Below are positions 48,853-59,174 of a stretch of 64,000 nt of DNA, in pieces. The stretch comes from Emcibacter sp. Its GTDB lineage: Bacteria > Pseudomonadota > Alphaproteobacteria > Sphingomonadales > Emcibacteraceae. How positions within the stretch are numbered: the stretch's first letter is position 1; each line of letters begins with the position of its first letter. The notes under the pieces are model-generated. The model made no database searches. It saw nothing but the letters and a program-made list of their open reading frames with translations, and was not told the origin of the DNA. Where the stretch lies: positions 62,001 to 126,000 of the forward strand of contig JAIOYI010000006.1 in NCBI GenBank assembly GCA_021741205.1, read 5' to 3'. Position numbers and translations under genes: made by a program.

Positions 48853-49596
48853 CTATGATTGATAAGCCGTTATTATCCCATAAAAATCCTCTGCTTTTAA
48901 ACTTGCCCCTCCAACCAAGGCACCGTTCACATTTGGAACAGCCATCAATTCCTTAGCATTAGAGGCCTTAACAGACCCTCCATACTGAATTCGCACCATA
49001 TTACCGTCTGTACCAAATTTATTTAAGAGCAATGCGCGGATTACAGCATGAACCTCGGCCACATCTTCTGTGGTTGGGGTTTTTCCAGTTCCAATGGCCC
49101 ATACAGGCTCATAGGCAATGACCGTACCCGCTACCGCTGCATCTTCAGGAATAGATCCCATAATTTGAGAGGTCACCACGTCCAGTGTTTCACCATTCTC
49201 TCTTTGCGTATTGGTTTCTCCCACACAAATAATGGCGGTTAATCCCTGCATTTGGGCTGCATGGGCCTTTGCCTTGACCATATCATTGGTTTCAAAATGA
49301 TCAGCACGGCGTTCAGAATGGCCAACAATAACGTAACGGCACCCTAAATCCTTGAGCATTACCGCCGATATATCGCCCGTATGGGCGCCGTTCTGCATCA
49401 TGTGACAATCCTGTGCCCCTATGTCGATTCCTTTTCCCGATAATGCATGAATTAATGTAGCGGGTGGACAGATCAAAACCTCACATCCCGCACCATTTTT
49501 TTCTATCATATTACTTAATGCGTTGATTTCTCTTACGCTTGTCATTAAGCCATTCATTTTCCAATTGCCTGCGACAAGGGCTTTAGGAGTTGTCAT
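48853..49596 (-). CDS. tpiA: Triosephosphate isomerase
   Basis: The glycolytic isomerase of DHAP and glyceraldehyde 3-phosphate (247 residues). The substrate lysine lies in VAGNWKMNG, the catalytic histidine in VIVGHSERR, the catalytic glutamate in [12 protein letters not shown], and the phosphate-binding [12 protein letters not shown] and GALVGGASL loops are intact. It is transcribed away from ppiD. Confidence 0.98.
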   Translation of the reverse strand: MTTPKALVAGNWKMNGLMTSVREINALSNMIEKNGAGCEVLICPPATLIHALSGKGIDIGAQDCHMMQNGAHTGDISAVMLKDLGCRYVIVGHSERRADHFETNDMVKAKAHAAQMQGLTAIICVGETNTQRENGETLDVVTSQIMGSIPEDAAVAGTVIAYEPVWAIGTGKTPTTEDVAEVHAVIRALLLNKFGTDGNMVRIQYGGSVKASNAKELMAVPNVNGALVGGASLKAEDFYGIITAYQS

Positions 49597-49621
49597 TTCT
49601 CTTTCCTCTCATTAAAAATCA

Positions 49622-49638
49622 TTCTGTTGCTAACAGAA
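49622..49638 (-). promoter_or_regulatory. Palindrome upstream of tpiA
   Basis: A perfect 17-bp inverted repeat, TTCTGTT-GCT-AACAGAA, lies 26-42 bases before the tpiA start in the tpiA-ppiD divergent gap. Size and position fit an operator. No known regulator can be assigned by eye. Confidence 0.4.
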
Positions 49639-49787
49639 AAGCCTCTACTTTTCCAGATTAACAATGAAAAAAATTTAATCCGATGCCCACTTCAATTTTT
49701 AGCATTATTTTTTTCGGTTGCGATGCATCCAACTGAGCACTATTATGCCACAAAATTTTATAGATTCTAAAACGGATACCAAAATTA

Positions 49788-51695
49788 ATGCTACAATTAT
49801 TCAGAAGCGGCCTTACCTCTTATTTTGCCACTGCATTACTCGGATTACTTATCGCAAGTTTTGCCCTTTGGGGAATTGGTGGCGACATCTTGGGTGGTGC
49901 TTCAAATAATATTGCCCAAATTGGGGATAGTAAATTATCCCGAAATGACTACGCCCGTGAATTTCAAAATAAATATGCAGAAATTCAGCAGCAATCCGAA
50001 GGTGAAATCACCAAGGAAATGGTAGTTGATCAAGGTTATACAAAAAGATGGGTTGCCGATCTTATTCAACGCAAAACCTTTGCTTATACCGCCCATAAAC
50101 TAAATATTAGAATTACGGATGCAGAACTGCGTAAATTCATTATGAGCATAGAGGTATTTCAAGACACCTTTGGTCAATTTAGTAAAGCCAAATTTGAAAG
50201 CATTGCCCGTTACCAAGGCTATAGTGCAACCGAATTTGAAGAAATTTTACGCCGTGATCTTGAACGTCAGTATTTAATGAGTTCAATCGCAAGCAGCATA
50301 TCAGTCCCAAATATTTTACAAGATACGCTCGTCAAATTTCTCCTTGAGGAGAGAACCGCTGAAATCATCACCGTAAAAGCTTCCACTGTTAAAAATATCC
50401 CTACACCAACAGAGGAAGAGCTTATAAAATATTATCAGGATAGTACAGAAAACTACATGGCACCAGAATATCGTGATATCCGGTTTATGACATTGTCCTC
50501 TTCCGACTTTGCAAAAGATATTACTGTAACCGCAGAAGAAGTTGATCAAGCAATAACGGATCAAGCCAATACCAAAGCCGAAAATGAAAAGAGGGATTTT
50601 CAACAAATATTATTTGATAATAAAGAAGCCGCCGATAAAGCCTTTGCTGACCTTGAGAAAGGGCGTTCTTTTAAGGATATTATTCTGGCTTCTGGCGCCT
50701 TAGAAGATGAAGCACTTGTGCGTGACAACACGATGCAGGATTCAACCGACACCTATGGTATTAATGCCGCCGAATTAATTTTTACAACACAAGAGGGACA
50801 ATATACGCACCCCGTAGAAACCGATTTTGGATGGCGTATATTCAATATAACAAAAATTTCCGCAACAACTGTAGATAAAAACACCCTAAGGGTGGAAACA
50901 GAAGAAAAATTAAAGAAAGAAAAAGCTCTCGATCTTTTGTATAATAAAACGGAACTTATTAATGACGAGCTTGCTGCGGGGGCGAGTTTATCTGATATAG
51001 CAGAAAACCTTAATATCAAAATGCACACAGCCCTTGATATGGATGCAACAGGTTACAATTCCAAGGGCGACCTTGTCAAAGAGATACCAACAGATACAGT
51101 CTTTTTAACCAAGGCCTTTAGCAGTATGGAGGGCGATGAACCAGCCCTAGAGGAACTGAGTAATGGGGACTATTTCCTACTTGCTGTGGACAATATAAAA
51201 GGAAGTAGCTTGCGCCCATTTGAGGATGTCAAATCAAGTGTTTTGGATCTGTGGCTTGCCCGTGCCCGTGAAAATACCGCACGCGAAAAAGCCAATGAAT
51301 TATTGATCCTTGCTCAGGAAGGCAAAACACTGGCTGATCTTGCTGCTAAACAAACTGAACTTGCTTTCACCTCTGTCACCTTGGCCAGAAACGATCAAAC
51401 TGGACAGGTAACGCGAACAATTCAAAATAGTATTTTTGATCTTGACGTTAATAGTGCGAAAATTTTGCCGGCTGCCGATGGAAATGGTTTTGTGGTTGTT
51501 AAACTTCTTTCCAAAAAGATATCGGACAAGGCTCTACCCTCCGAGCAAAATGAACAATTAAAGAAAATTCTTGTTCAGGAATATGAACAACGTATTTTGT
51601 CCAATTACTGGATTCATTTAGAGAATGCATTACCTGTTGTCATCAATGAACGGGCTATTAATGCCGTTCACGATCAATTGGTCTCTCGGGAATAA
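49788..51695 (+). CDS. ppiD: PpiD-like periplasmic peptidyl-prolyl isomerase
   Basis: A membrane-anchored periplasmic folding factor (635 residues). The N-terminal helix (YFATALLGLLIASFALWGIGG, about 12-32) anchors it. A SurA-N-like chaperone region (about 35-200) and a central parvulin rotamase domain (about 250-355, FQQILFDNKEAADKAF, QYTHPVETDFGWRIF) follow, then a second chaperone-like half. The parvulin domain is divergent, so isomerase activity is uncertain. Placement between tpiA and trpE is usual for the class. Confidence 0.9.
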   Translation: MLQLFRSGLTSYFATALLGLLIASFALWGIGGDILGGASNNIAQIGDSKLSRNDYAREFQNKYAEIQQQSEGEITKEMVVDQGYTKRWVADLIQRKTFAYTAHKLNIRITDAELRKFIMSIEVFQDTFGQFSKAKFESIARYQGYSATEFEEILRRDLERQYLMSSIASSISVPNILQDTLVKFLLEERTAEIITVKASTVKNIPTPTEEELIKYYQDSTENYMAPEYRDIRFMTLSSSDFAKDITVTAEEVDQAITDQANTKAENEKRDFQQILFDNKEAADKAFADLEKGRSFKDIILASGALEDEALVRDNTMQDSTDTYGINAAELIFTTQEGQYTHPVETDFGWRIFNITKISATTVDKNTLRVETEEKLKKEKALDLLYNKTELINDELAAGASLSDIAENLNIKMHTALDMDATGYNSKGDLVKEIPTDTVFLTKAFSSMEGDEPALEELSNGDYFLLAVDNIKGSSLRPFEDVKSSVLDLWLARARENTAREKANELLILAQEGKTLADLAAKQTELAFTSVTLARNDQTGQVTRTIQNSIFDLDVNSAKILPAADGNGFVVVKLLSKKISDKALPSEQNEQLKKILVQEYEQRILSNYWIHLENALPVVINERAINAVHDQLVSRE

Positions 51696-51697
51696 TA

Positions 51698-53218
51698 ATG
51701 TCTGACACACAAGATTTTCAGACTTTTAAAGAGAAATATGACCAAAACATCCCCCAGATCGTCTGGACGACCCTTGTTGCTGATTTGGAAACGTCAATTT
51801 CAGCCTATCTTAAAATCTGTTCAGATCATGACGAATACTGTTGTTTACTCGAATCCGTAGAGGGCGGAGCCATTCGTGGACGTTATACCTTCATTGGACT
51901 AAAGCCCGATATAATATGGCGGTGTCATGGCCATAAGGCCGAAATCAATCGAGAAGCCTTAAATCGTGCCAAAGATGAAAACGCTTTTCAGCCTCAGAAA
52001 AAAAAATCACTGGATAGCCTTAGAGATTTATTGACAGAATCCCTGATTGATTTACCAGAAAATATGCCCCCGTCCTCTGCTGGGCTCATTGGTTATATGG
52101 GCTATGATACGATCCGTTTAATGGAAAAATTAAACCCCGCAAAAGAAGACAAATTTTCAATTCCAGATGGTATCTTTATGCGACCAACGATTATGGTCGT
52201 TTTTGACTCCGTCACAGATCATTTAACGATTGTAACTCCCGTAAGACCAAATCCCAATATTAACGCCGAAACCGCCTATCTCAGAGCAAAGGAAAGGCTT
52301 TTTGAAATTGAATCGGCTTTGTCAAAGCCTCTTGATGGATCACAGAAAATATCCGATCATATATTCGATCTTTCAGAGGCAGTATCTAATACCTCAAAAG
52401 AAAAATATATTGAGATGGTGGAACGGGCAAAGGAATATATCACCGCAGGCGATATTTTTCAGGTCGTTCTATCACAACGTTTTACCACGAAATTTCCCTT
52501 GCCGCCCTTTTCTCTTTACCGGGCCTTAAGACGCACCAATCCCTCTCCTTTTCTGTATTATTTAAAATTTGGAGAATGGTCAGTTATTGGATCTAGCCCT
52601 GAAATTTTGGTGCGGTTGCGGGATGGAAAAATAACCGTCCGCCCCATAGCAGGCACCCGTCCTCGAGGTGCAACTTCAGAAGAAGATATGCTTTTAGCCG
52701 ATAGCCTTCTGAATGATCCCAAAGAGCTCGCCGAGCATCTCATGTTACTGGATCTTGGACGCAATGATGTTGGTAAGGTTTCCAAAACAGGAACCGTAAA
52801 GCCAACGCAAAAAATGATGATCGAATATTATTCCCATGTCATGCACATTGTATCAGAGGTTGAAGGAGAAATTGACCCGAAATATGATGCCTTAGAGGCC
52901 TTTGCCGCAGGTTTTCCCGCAGGAACCGTAAGCGGCGCACCCAAAGTCCGCGCCATGGAAATTATTGATGAATTGGAATTAGACAAACGGGGCATTTATG
53001 CAGGCGCCGTTGGTTATTTCTCGGCTAACGGCAGTATGGATACCTGTATCGTCCTTAGAACGGCCATTGTAAAGGATGGCTTGATGCATGTTCAGGCGGG
53101 GGCTGGGATCGTAGCAGACAGCGACCCACACTCAGAATATGCAGAATGTAAGGCCAAGGCACGGGCGCTTTTCCGTGCAGCAGAAGAGGCTATAAGCTTT
53201 GCAGGTCAACCCAAATAA
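51698..53218 (+). CDS. trpE: Anthranilate synthase component I
   Basis: The chorismate-binding subunit of anthranilate synthase (506 residues), first step of tryptophan synthesis. Motifs are the N-terminal feedback region around LLESVEGGAIRGRYTFIG, then IAGTRPRGAT, LLDLGRNDVGKV, and the C-terminal GFPAGTVSGAPKVRAMEII. It starts 2 bases after ppiD, leaving no room for a leader-peptide attenuator. No trpG, trpD or trpC follows; the next gene is on the opposite strand. Confidence 0.97.
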   Translation: MSDTQDFQTFKEKYDQNIPQIVWTTLVADLETSISAYLKICSDHDEYCCLLESVEGGAIRGRYTFIGLKPDIIWRCHGHKAEINREALNRAKDENAFQPQKKKSLDSLRDLLTESLIDLPENMPPSSAGLIGYMGYDTIRLMEKLNPAKEDKFSIPDGIFMRPTIMVVFDSVTDHLTIVTPVRPNPNINAETAYLRAKERLFEIESALSKPLDGSQKISDHIFDLSEAVSNTSKEKYIEMVERAKEYITAGDIFQVVLSQRFTTKFPLPPFSLYRALRRTNPSPFLYYLKFGEWSVIGSSPEILVRLRDGKITVRPIAGTRPRGATSEEDMLLADSLLNDPKELAEHLMLLDLGRNDVGKVSKTGTVKPTQKMMIEYYSHVMHIVSEVEGEIDPKYDALEAFAAGFPAGTVSGAPKVRAMEIIDELELDKRGIYAGAVGYFSANGSMDTCIVLRTAIVKDGLMHVQAGAGIVADSDPHSEYAECKAKARALFRAAEEAISFAGQPK

Positions 53219-53228
53219 TCATCCCTAG

Positions 53229-54260
53229 TTAATGGGTTGCAAAATTTTCATCGTTCTTTTTTACCACAAGTATATGATTATACTTTCTTTTAACCAGATG
53301 GGACAAAGGAACGACGGCAATGCCCTTTTTCTGTAAGGTTGGCAACCAATAGGACAAGGCTTCAATGGTTTCTTTATAAGGATGGCCAATAGCAATGGCA
53401 TGGCCGTTTTTATAGGCCATATTTTCAAGTTTTTCCAACTGACCCAAAATATAGGGCAGATTTTGTTCATTATCCAAAAAAAAGTCCCGTGAGATATTAG
53501 GTATATTTTTCTCGGTCGCCATATCAGCCAAAAGCGATTTTCGGGATGTTTTAGAATCAAGCACCAATAATCCTCTATGATGAATTTCTTCTAAGATAAC
53601 ATCTAGGCCTTGACGATATTCTGTAAAAGAGCTTCCCATATGATTGTTAAGCCCCACATAGCCTTCAAACTGGGACAGATTAAAGGTCAAATCTTTCATG
53701 AGTTGTTTTTCTGTAATATTCTTTCGCATGGCATGGGGGCCTGGGTTCATATTGCCTTTTGGTTCCATAGGAAGATGAATCATCAGTTCATGCCCCCGAT
53801 CTTTTGCCATTTGTGTCATATTCGGCAAATTATTGGCGTAAGGGAGGAATGACAGTGTTAAAGGAGCCTTTAAATTTATAATGGAAAGAGTTTTGTTTTG
53901 TAAAAGTCCTAAATCATCAATAACAATAGATATTTGAGGCAGAGTATCAACATAATCTGCAACCTGAACTGCATTAGCTTTCCAAGCATCCAATACGAGT
54001 TTTGCGTTTGTCTGTAAGGGTTCAGTTTCAGGTTCAGGTTCAGGCTCATGATAAGCAATGACCACATCAATAATTTTATGGTCTTCCTCAAAGGCTAAGG
54101 GCGCCATTTTATTTTTATGTGACTCAGAATGATCCTTATAAAATTGCCAAATTGCCCCAAAAGCCACAGCGATCAAAATCAGGTAAATTGTTGAAATCAC
54201 TTCTTTTCTATAATGCCAAAGAGTTATAACGCCGCTATGGTCTTTTTTATTTAATCCCAA
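53229..54260 (-). CDS. Divergent polysaccharide deacetylase family protein (YibQ-like)
   Basis: A membrane-anchored periplasmic protein (343 residues) with one N-terminal helix (ISTIYLILIAVAFGAIW, about 19-35), a Glu/Pro-rich spacer and a deacetylase-like beta/alpha barrel. The sequence has VIDDLGL, LSFLPYA, GHELMIHLPMEP, GLNNHMGS and GHAIAIGHPYKETIEAL, the marks of the DUF610/YibQ family often found near envC and ctpA. The start is a TTG with a GGGA stretch about 8 bases upstream; an in-frame GTG 21 codons later is possible. Enzymatic activity is unproven. Confidence 0.85.
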   Translation of the reverse strand: MGLNKKDHSGVITLWHYRKEVISTIYLILIAVAFGAIWQFYKDHSESHKNKMAPLAFEEDHKIIDVVIAYHEPEPEPETEPLQTNAKLVLDAWKANAVQVADYVDTLPQISIVIDDLGLLQNKTLSIINLKAPLTLSFLPYANNLPNMTQMAKDRGHELMIHLPMEPKGNMNPGPHAMRKNITEKQLMKDLTFNLSQFEGYVGLNNHMGSSFTEYRQGLDVILEEIHHRGLLVLDSKTSRKSLLADMATEKNIPNISRDFFLDNEQNLPYILGQLEKLENMAYKNGHAIAIGHPYKETIEALSYWLPTLQKKGIAVVPLSHLVKRKYNHILVVKKNDENFATH

Positions 54261-54412
54261 TTTTTTATTCCCAAAATTTGTTTCAAACCTTTTTAATATA
54301 AAAAATAAATCTAAGGCAACATGTCTATATTGTTATTTTAAGAAATTCCCTATAGTGTAACGAAAAAACAGTAACCATATTATTAAATTCTGAAGAGATT
54401 CCAATAATTCGT

Positions 54413-56383
54413 ATGACAGATCTATTTGATACCCCCGCAACCACCACAGAATATTCAGCCAAGGATATAGAAGTATTAGAAGGATTAGAACCCGTTCGTC
54501 TACGTCCGGGCATGTATGTGGGCGGAACCGATGAAAGAGCACTCCACCATCTGGTATCCGAAGTTCTGGACAATTCCATGGATGAGGCCGTTGCAGGCCA
54601 CGCCAACAGAATCGAAATTCAAATGCTTGAAAATGGCTCCATCAGCATTTCAGATAATGGACGAGGCATTCCCGTTGATCCCCATCCAAAGTTCAAGGAT
54701 AAGTCAGCACTTGAAATTATCTTAACCACCCTTCATTCTGGTGGTAAATTTAACAGCAAGGCCTACGAAACATCGGGCGGACTTCATGGCGTTGGGGTTT
54801 CTGTGGTTAATGCTCTGTCTGAATGGCTTGTGGTCGAGGTTGCACGGGATAAAAATGTTTGGCAACAAAGTTTCTCTCGGGGAAAGCCCACCTCAAAACT
54901 TGAAAACATCGGCATAACCAACAACAGACGGGGAACCAAGGTTACCTTTTTTCCCGATCATGAAATTTTTGGCAAGGATGCTAAGTTCAAGCCCGCAAAA
55001 CTTTATCAGCTTGCAAAATCAAAGGCTTATTTGTTTAGGGGTGTTGAAATACGTTGGCAATGCGCTCCCGAATTAATAAAATCTACTGATGAAGTTCTTG
55101 AAAAGGACTGTTTCCATTTTCCGGGAGGGTTAAATGATTATCTGACCACGGCTATGGAAAAGAGAAGCTGTGTTACGGAAGAAAATTTTCACGGTATCTC
55201 GCCACTAGCCGATAATATGGGGCGAGTCGAATGGGCCGTTAGCTGGCCTGAATATGGGGACGGCAACATTCGCTCCTATTGCAACACGGTTCCAACTCCC
55301 ATCGGTGGCACCCATGAAACGGGCATTCGTACAGCACTGCTGAAAGGCATCAAGGCTTACGGCGAATTGATCGGCAATAAAAAGGCCGCAAACATCACTG
55401 GTGAAGATTTTTTCGTCAACAGTTGCAGCCTAATTTCTGTCTTTATTAAAAACCCACAATTTCAGGGCCAAACAAAGGACAAACTCACCAACCCAGAGGC
55501 CGCAAGATTGGTAGAAAATGCCATACGAGATCATTTTGACCATTGGTTAAGTGGCTCTCCTGCCATGGCCAATGATCTACTTGCTTGGGCACTTGAACGT
55601 GCGGAAGAACGCATGCGGCGACGGGAAGAAAAGGACGTTAAACGCCAAACCGCCACCAACAAACGAAAACTGAGACTTCCAGGGAAACTTGCCGATTGTA
55701 GTCAAGATGCCGCCGAAGGTACTGAAATTTATATTGTCGAGGGCGATAGTGCTGGCGGATCTGCAAAACAGGCCAGAGACCGTAAAACACAGGCTATTTT
55801 GCCTATTCGGGGTAAAATCCTTAATGTGGCAAGTGCAACACGGGATAAAATTCGTGGTAATCAGGAAATAGCTGATATCACCCTTGCCCTTGGTTGCGGA
55901 ACTGGTGATAAATATGACGAGGATGCACTTCGCTATGAAAAGGTCGTCATTATGACCGATGCGGACGTGGACGGCGCCCATATTGCAACCCTTCTTATCA
56001 CTTTATTTTATCAGGAAATGCCAGAACTTATTAAAAATGGTCATCTTTATCTCGCACAACCACCCCTATATCGCATCGCCCAAGGCGGAACGGTATTTTA
56101 TGCCCGTGATGATCAACATAAGGACGAACTTATGGCGCGGGAATTTAAGGGACGCGGCAAGATCGAAATAAGCCGTTTTAAAGGCCTTGGCGAGATGCCC
56201 GCAGCCCAACTCAAAGAAACCACCATGAAGAAAGATAAACGCACCCTGCTTCGGGTTATTATTGCAGAAGGCACCAGACTTGAAACTGCAGAACGGGTGA
56301 ACCAGCTCATGGGAAAAAAACCGGAACTGCGCTTTCAATTCATTCAGGAAAATGCTGATAAGGTGAGTGAACTGGACATTTAA
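54413..56383 (+). CDS. parE: DNA topoisomerase IV subunit B (ParE)
   Basis: The ATPase subunit of topoisomerase IV (656 residues). The GHKL ATP site shows EVLDNSMDEAVAGHA, DNGRGIPVD and GGLHGVGVSVVNALS. The TOPRIM domain shows VEGDSAGGSAKQARDRK and MTDADVDGAHI, and the C-terminus GRGKIEISRFKGLGEMPAAQL. EGDSAGGSAKQ with ARDRKTQA favours ParE over GyrB, in line with the length, which lacks the GyrB insertion. It is 40 kb from parC, so the two are not in one operon. Confidence 0.96.
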   Translation: MTDLFDTPATTTEYSAKDIEVLEGLEPVRLRPGMYVGGTDERALHHLVSEVLDNSMDEAVAGHANRIEIQMLENGSISISDNGRGIPVDPHPKFKDKSALEIILTTLHSGGKFNSKAYETSGGLHGVGVSVVNALSEWLVVEVARDKNVWQQSFSRGKPTSKLENIGITNNRRGTKVTFFPDHEIFGKDAKFKPAKLYQLAKSKAYLFRGVEIRWQCAPELIKSTDEVLEKDCFHFPGGLNDYLTTAMEKRSCVTEENFHGISPLADNMGRVEWAVSWPEYGDGNIRSYCNTVPTPIGGTHETGIRTALLKGIKAYGELIGNKKAANITGEDFFVNSCSLISVFIKNPQFQGQTKDKLTNPEAARLVENAIRDHFDHWLSGSPAMANDLLAWALERAEERMRRREEKDVKRQTATNKRKLRLPGKLADCSQDAAEGTEIYIVEGDSAGGSAKQARDRKTQAILPIRGKILNVASATRDKIRGNQEIADITLALGCGTGDKYDEDALRYEKVVIMTDADVDGAHIATLLITLFYQEMPELIKNGHLYLAQPPLYRIAQGGTVFYARDDQHKDELMAREFKGRGKIEISRFKGLGEMPAAQLKETTMKKDKRTLLRVIIAEGTRLETAERVNQLMGKKPELRFQFIQENADKVSELDI

Positions 56384-56421
56384 GGAAATGGTCTATTCAG
56401 ATTTATCGCATAATACGTTGC

Positions 56422-57684
56422 TTAGGCCTTGAAACGATCAGCAATTTTGTCATAATCTTCAAGGTGTGATAACGGCCCAACCGCGGCAAGCGACAATCTA
56501 TTATTGTTCAGCATTCTATCCATATAACGCATGATGGCAACATCATCCACCTTATCAATATTATCAATTATTTCAGAATGCGGAACAACACGGCCAAAAA
56601 TCATCATTTGACGGCCCAGTTGCTCCATACGGCTAGTGGTGCTTTCCATGGACATCATAAGACCCGCCTTCATTTGGGTACGGGCTCGGTTCAACTCTTG
56701 TGCTGTAATGCTATGTGATAATTTATACATTTCATCGGCTATAACGGGGATAAGTTCCCTCACCTGTGTCTCACCCGTTCCTGCATGAATGGCAAAACTT
56801 CCCCCATCCACATAGGACTGCATGAAACTATAAATAGAATAAACCAATCCCCGATTTTCGCGCACCTCTTGAAATAGACGAGATGACATGCCGCCGCCCA
56901 AAATAGATGACATAACTTGCGCCGCATAAAAGTCAGGATCATCATAGGAAATACCGTCAAATCCTATGAGAAGATTGACCTGATCTAGGTCACGCTCTTC
57001 CAACTCTATGCCGCCGCTATAGACTGCCGTTTCATTTTTTATACTTCGGGCATGGCCAAGGGTGGAAAATTTTTGCTCTACCTCAGCAATAAAATGCTCC
57101 GCATCAAAATTACCACTGGCCACAACAACCATTTGCTCAGCTCTATAATGATCAGCCATATATCCCGAAAGCTCTGTTTGGCTGAAACTATTCACAAGAT
57201 CCACAGTACCAAGAATAGGACGACCTACGGATTGTTTTGGGAATGCAGCTTCTTGAAAATAATCAAAAACAATGTCATCGGGCGTATCATTGGCCTGACC
57301 GATTTCCTGAATGATAACACCGCGCTCTCTCTCAAGCTCATTTTTATCAAAAGTCGAATTCTGCAAAATATCCGCAAGCACATCAAGGCCAAGGGATACA
57401 TCATCCCGCAAAAGACGCGCATAATAGGTGGTATGTTCACGGGAGGTATAGGCATTAAGATAGCCGCCCACGTCTTCAATAACCTCTGCTATATCTCGGG
57501 CGGAACGGCGTTTTGTACCCTTAAAGGCCATATGCTCCAACATATGAGACAGGCCATTTTGCGCTGCTGTCTCATGGCGACTACCCACATCCGTCCAGAC
57601 ACCAACGGTTGCGGTTTCAATATGGGACATCACATCGGTTACAATCCGAAGGCCATTCCTCAAAGTTGTGACCTTTGCCCTCAT
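56422..57684 (-). CDS. M16 family metallopeptidase (mitochondrial-processing-peptidase-like)
   Basis: A zinc protease of the pitrilysin family (420 residues), the bacterial relative of the MPP beta subunit. The inverted zinc motif HxxEH is His47-Met-Leu-Glu50-His51 (SHMLEHMAFKGT), with the downstream glutamates in ERERGVIIQEI. The ATP-independent fold repeats in the C-terminal half (GGGMSSRLFQEVRENRGLVYSI). Its start overlaps the thrC stop by four bases, the usual alphaproteobacterial pair. Confidence 0.93.
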   Translation of the reverse strand: MRAKVTTLRNGLRIVTDVMSHIETATVGVWTDVGSRHETAAQNGLSHMLEHMAFKGTKRRSARDIAEVIEDVGGYLNAYTSREHTTYYARLLRDDVSLGLDVLADILQNSTFDKNELERERGVIIQEIGQANDTPDDIVFDYFQEAAFPKQSVGRPILGTVDLVNSFSQTELSGYMADHYRAEQMVVVASGNFDAEHFIAEVEQKFSTLGHARSIKNETAVYSGGIELEERDLDQVNLLIGFDGISYDDPDFYAAQVMSSILGGGMSSRLFQEVRENRGLVYSIYSFMQSYVDGGSFAIHAGTGETQVRELIPVIADEMYKLSHSITAQELNRARTQMKAGLMMSMESTTSRMEQLGRQMMIFGRVVPHSEIIDNIDKVDDVAIMRYMDRMLNNNRLSLAAVGPLSHLEDYDKIADRFKA

Positions 57685-59069
57685 CTATTTAACCGAATAT
57701 AAGACTTTAAAGCATCCAGATCATGGTCAAGAAAATCATATTTTTCTTCACGGTCAAACAAATCCGCCATATGAGGCGGTAAGGCTGGATGCTGTCCTGT
57801 TACCTTTTTCACAGCATCAGGAAATTTAGCGGGATGGGCCGTGCTTAACGTCACCATTGGGGTATTTATGTCAGAATTCTTAATGCGAGCTGCCTTTATA
57901 CCTACCGCCGTATGCGGATCAATCAACATACAGTTATCCTCGAAAATAGTCTTTATTGTGGCTTCGGTATCATTCTCGCTGACTTGAAAGGCATCAAAAA
58001 TGCTCTGCGCCCTATCAAGCTGTGGCCCGTCAATGGTAAAGTTTTTGGATTGGTTTAAATTATCCATGAGACGACGTATCTCGCTACCCTCACCATCATA
58101 AAGATCAAAAAGAAGCCGTTCAAAATTGCTCGACACCTGAATATCCATGCTTGGGCTGATAGTTGGGCTGACGCTGCCGATGGTATAATCACCAGTGGTG
58201 AGAACCCGGGTTAAAATATCATTGCGATTTGTTGCCACTACAAGCTGGCGAATAGGAAGTCCCATTTGGCGCGCCACATAGCCTGCATAGATATCCCCAA
58301 AGTTGCCCGTGGGAACCGTATAGGATATTTCCCGATCTGGGGCACCCAAAGCCACGGCAGAGGTAAAATAATATACGATCTGTGCCATAACACGAGCCCA
58401 GTTGATGCTATTTACCGCAGAAAGCGTAATCTCATCCCGAAAGGAAAGGTCATTAAACAAGGCCTTCACCATGGCCTGACAATCATCAAAATTACCCTCA
58501 ACGGCCAAATTGTGCACATTGGGGGACATAACGGTTGTCATTTGCTTGCGTTGCACATCGGACACTCTACCCTTTGGATGCAACATGAATATTTCGGCAC
58601 AGGCTCTGTCCCGAACACATTCAATCGCCGCCGAGCCCGTATCACCAGACGTTGCCCCAACGATGGTGACTTTACGTCCCCGCTTCGTCAAAACATGGTC
58701 AAATAAATGTCCAAGTAATTGTAAAGCAACATCCTTAAAGGCAAGTGTTGGTCCATGGAACAGTTCCAAAATCCATTCATTGCTGTCAAGTTGCGCCAAT
58801 GGGGTCACGGCCTTATGACGAAATGTACTATATGCTTTCTCAATGATATCTTTAAAATCCGTTTCAGAAATTTCAGGACAAACAAAGGGTTTCATCACAC
58901 GGAAGGCCACATCCTGATAGGACATACCCCGAAAAGATTTAATATCATTTTTACTAAAAGTCGGAAAGAATGAAGGGACATAAAGTCCACCGTCCCGTGC
59001 AAGCCCCGTAAGCAGAACATCTTCAAAACCAAGCGATGGTGCTTGCCCTCTGGTACTGATGTATTTCAC
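57681..59069 (-). CDS. thrC: Threonine synthase
   Basis: The PLP enzyme (462 residues) that converts O-phosphohomoserine to threonine. The PLP lysine is Lys112 in HGPTLAFKDVALQLLG. The N-terminal STRGQAPSLGFEDVLLTGLARDGGLY and the phosphate-binding VGATSGDTGSAAIE loop are present. It follows the cta cluster after a 105-base gap containing a short hairpin (CCGAA...TTCGG, 59102-59120). Confidence 0.97.
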   Translation of the reverse strand: MKYISTRGQAPSLGFEDVLLTGLARDGGLYVPSFFPTFSKNDIKSFRGMSYQDVAFRVMKPFVCPEISETDFKDIIEKAYSTFRHKAVTPLAQLDSNEWILELFHGPTLAFKDVALQLLGHLFDHVLTKRGRKVTIVGATSGDTGSAAIECVRDRACAEIFMLHPKGRVSDVQRKQMTTVMSPNVHNLAVEGNFDDCQAMVKALFNDLSFRDEITLSAVNSINWARVMAQIVYYFTSAVALGAPDREISYTVPTGNFGDIYAGYVARQMGLPIRQLVVATNRNDILTRVLTTGDYTIGSVSPTISPSMDIQVSSNFERLLFDLYDGEGSEIRRLMDNLNQSKNFTIDGPQLDRAQSIFDAFQVSENDTEATIKTIFEDNCMLIDPHTAVGIKAARIKNSDINTPMVTLSTAHPAKFPDAVKKVTGQHPALPPHMADLFDREEKYDFLDHDLDALKSYIRLNR

Positions 59070-59174
59070 ACATAATCCTTATTTTCGTACATTTAATTCA
59101 CACCGAATCATTCGATTTCGGCTGCAAATCCTATCATTTTTCACTATTGTTGCAAGTTAGAAGTTATTCGGTCG

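Noticed and set aside
54300-54412. Promoter boxes upstream of parE (TTGTTA with TATAGT)
   Set aside because: Spacing is 15 bases and the match is weak in an AT-rich gap; not enough to call.
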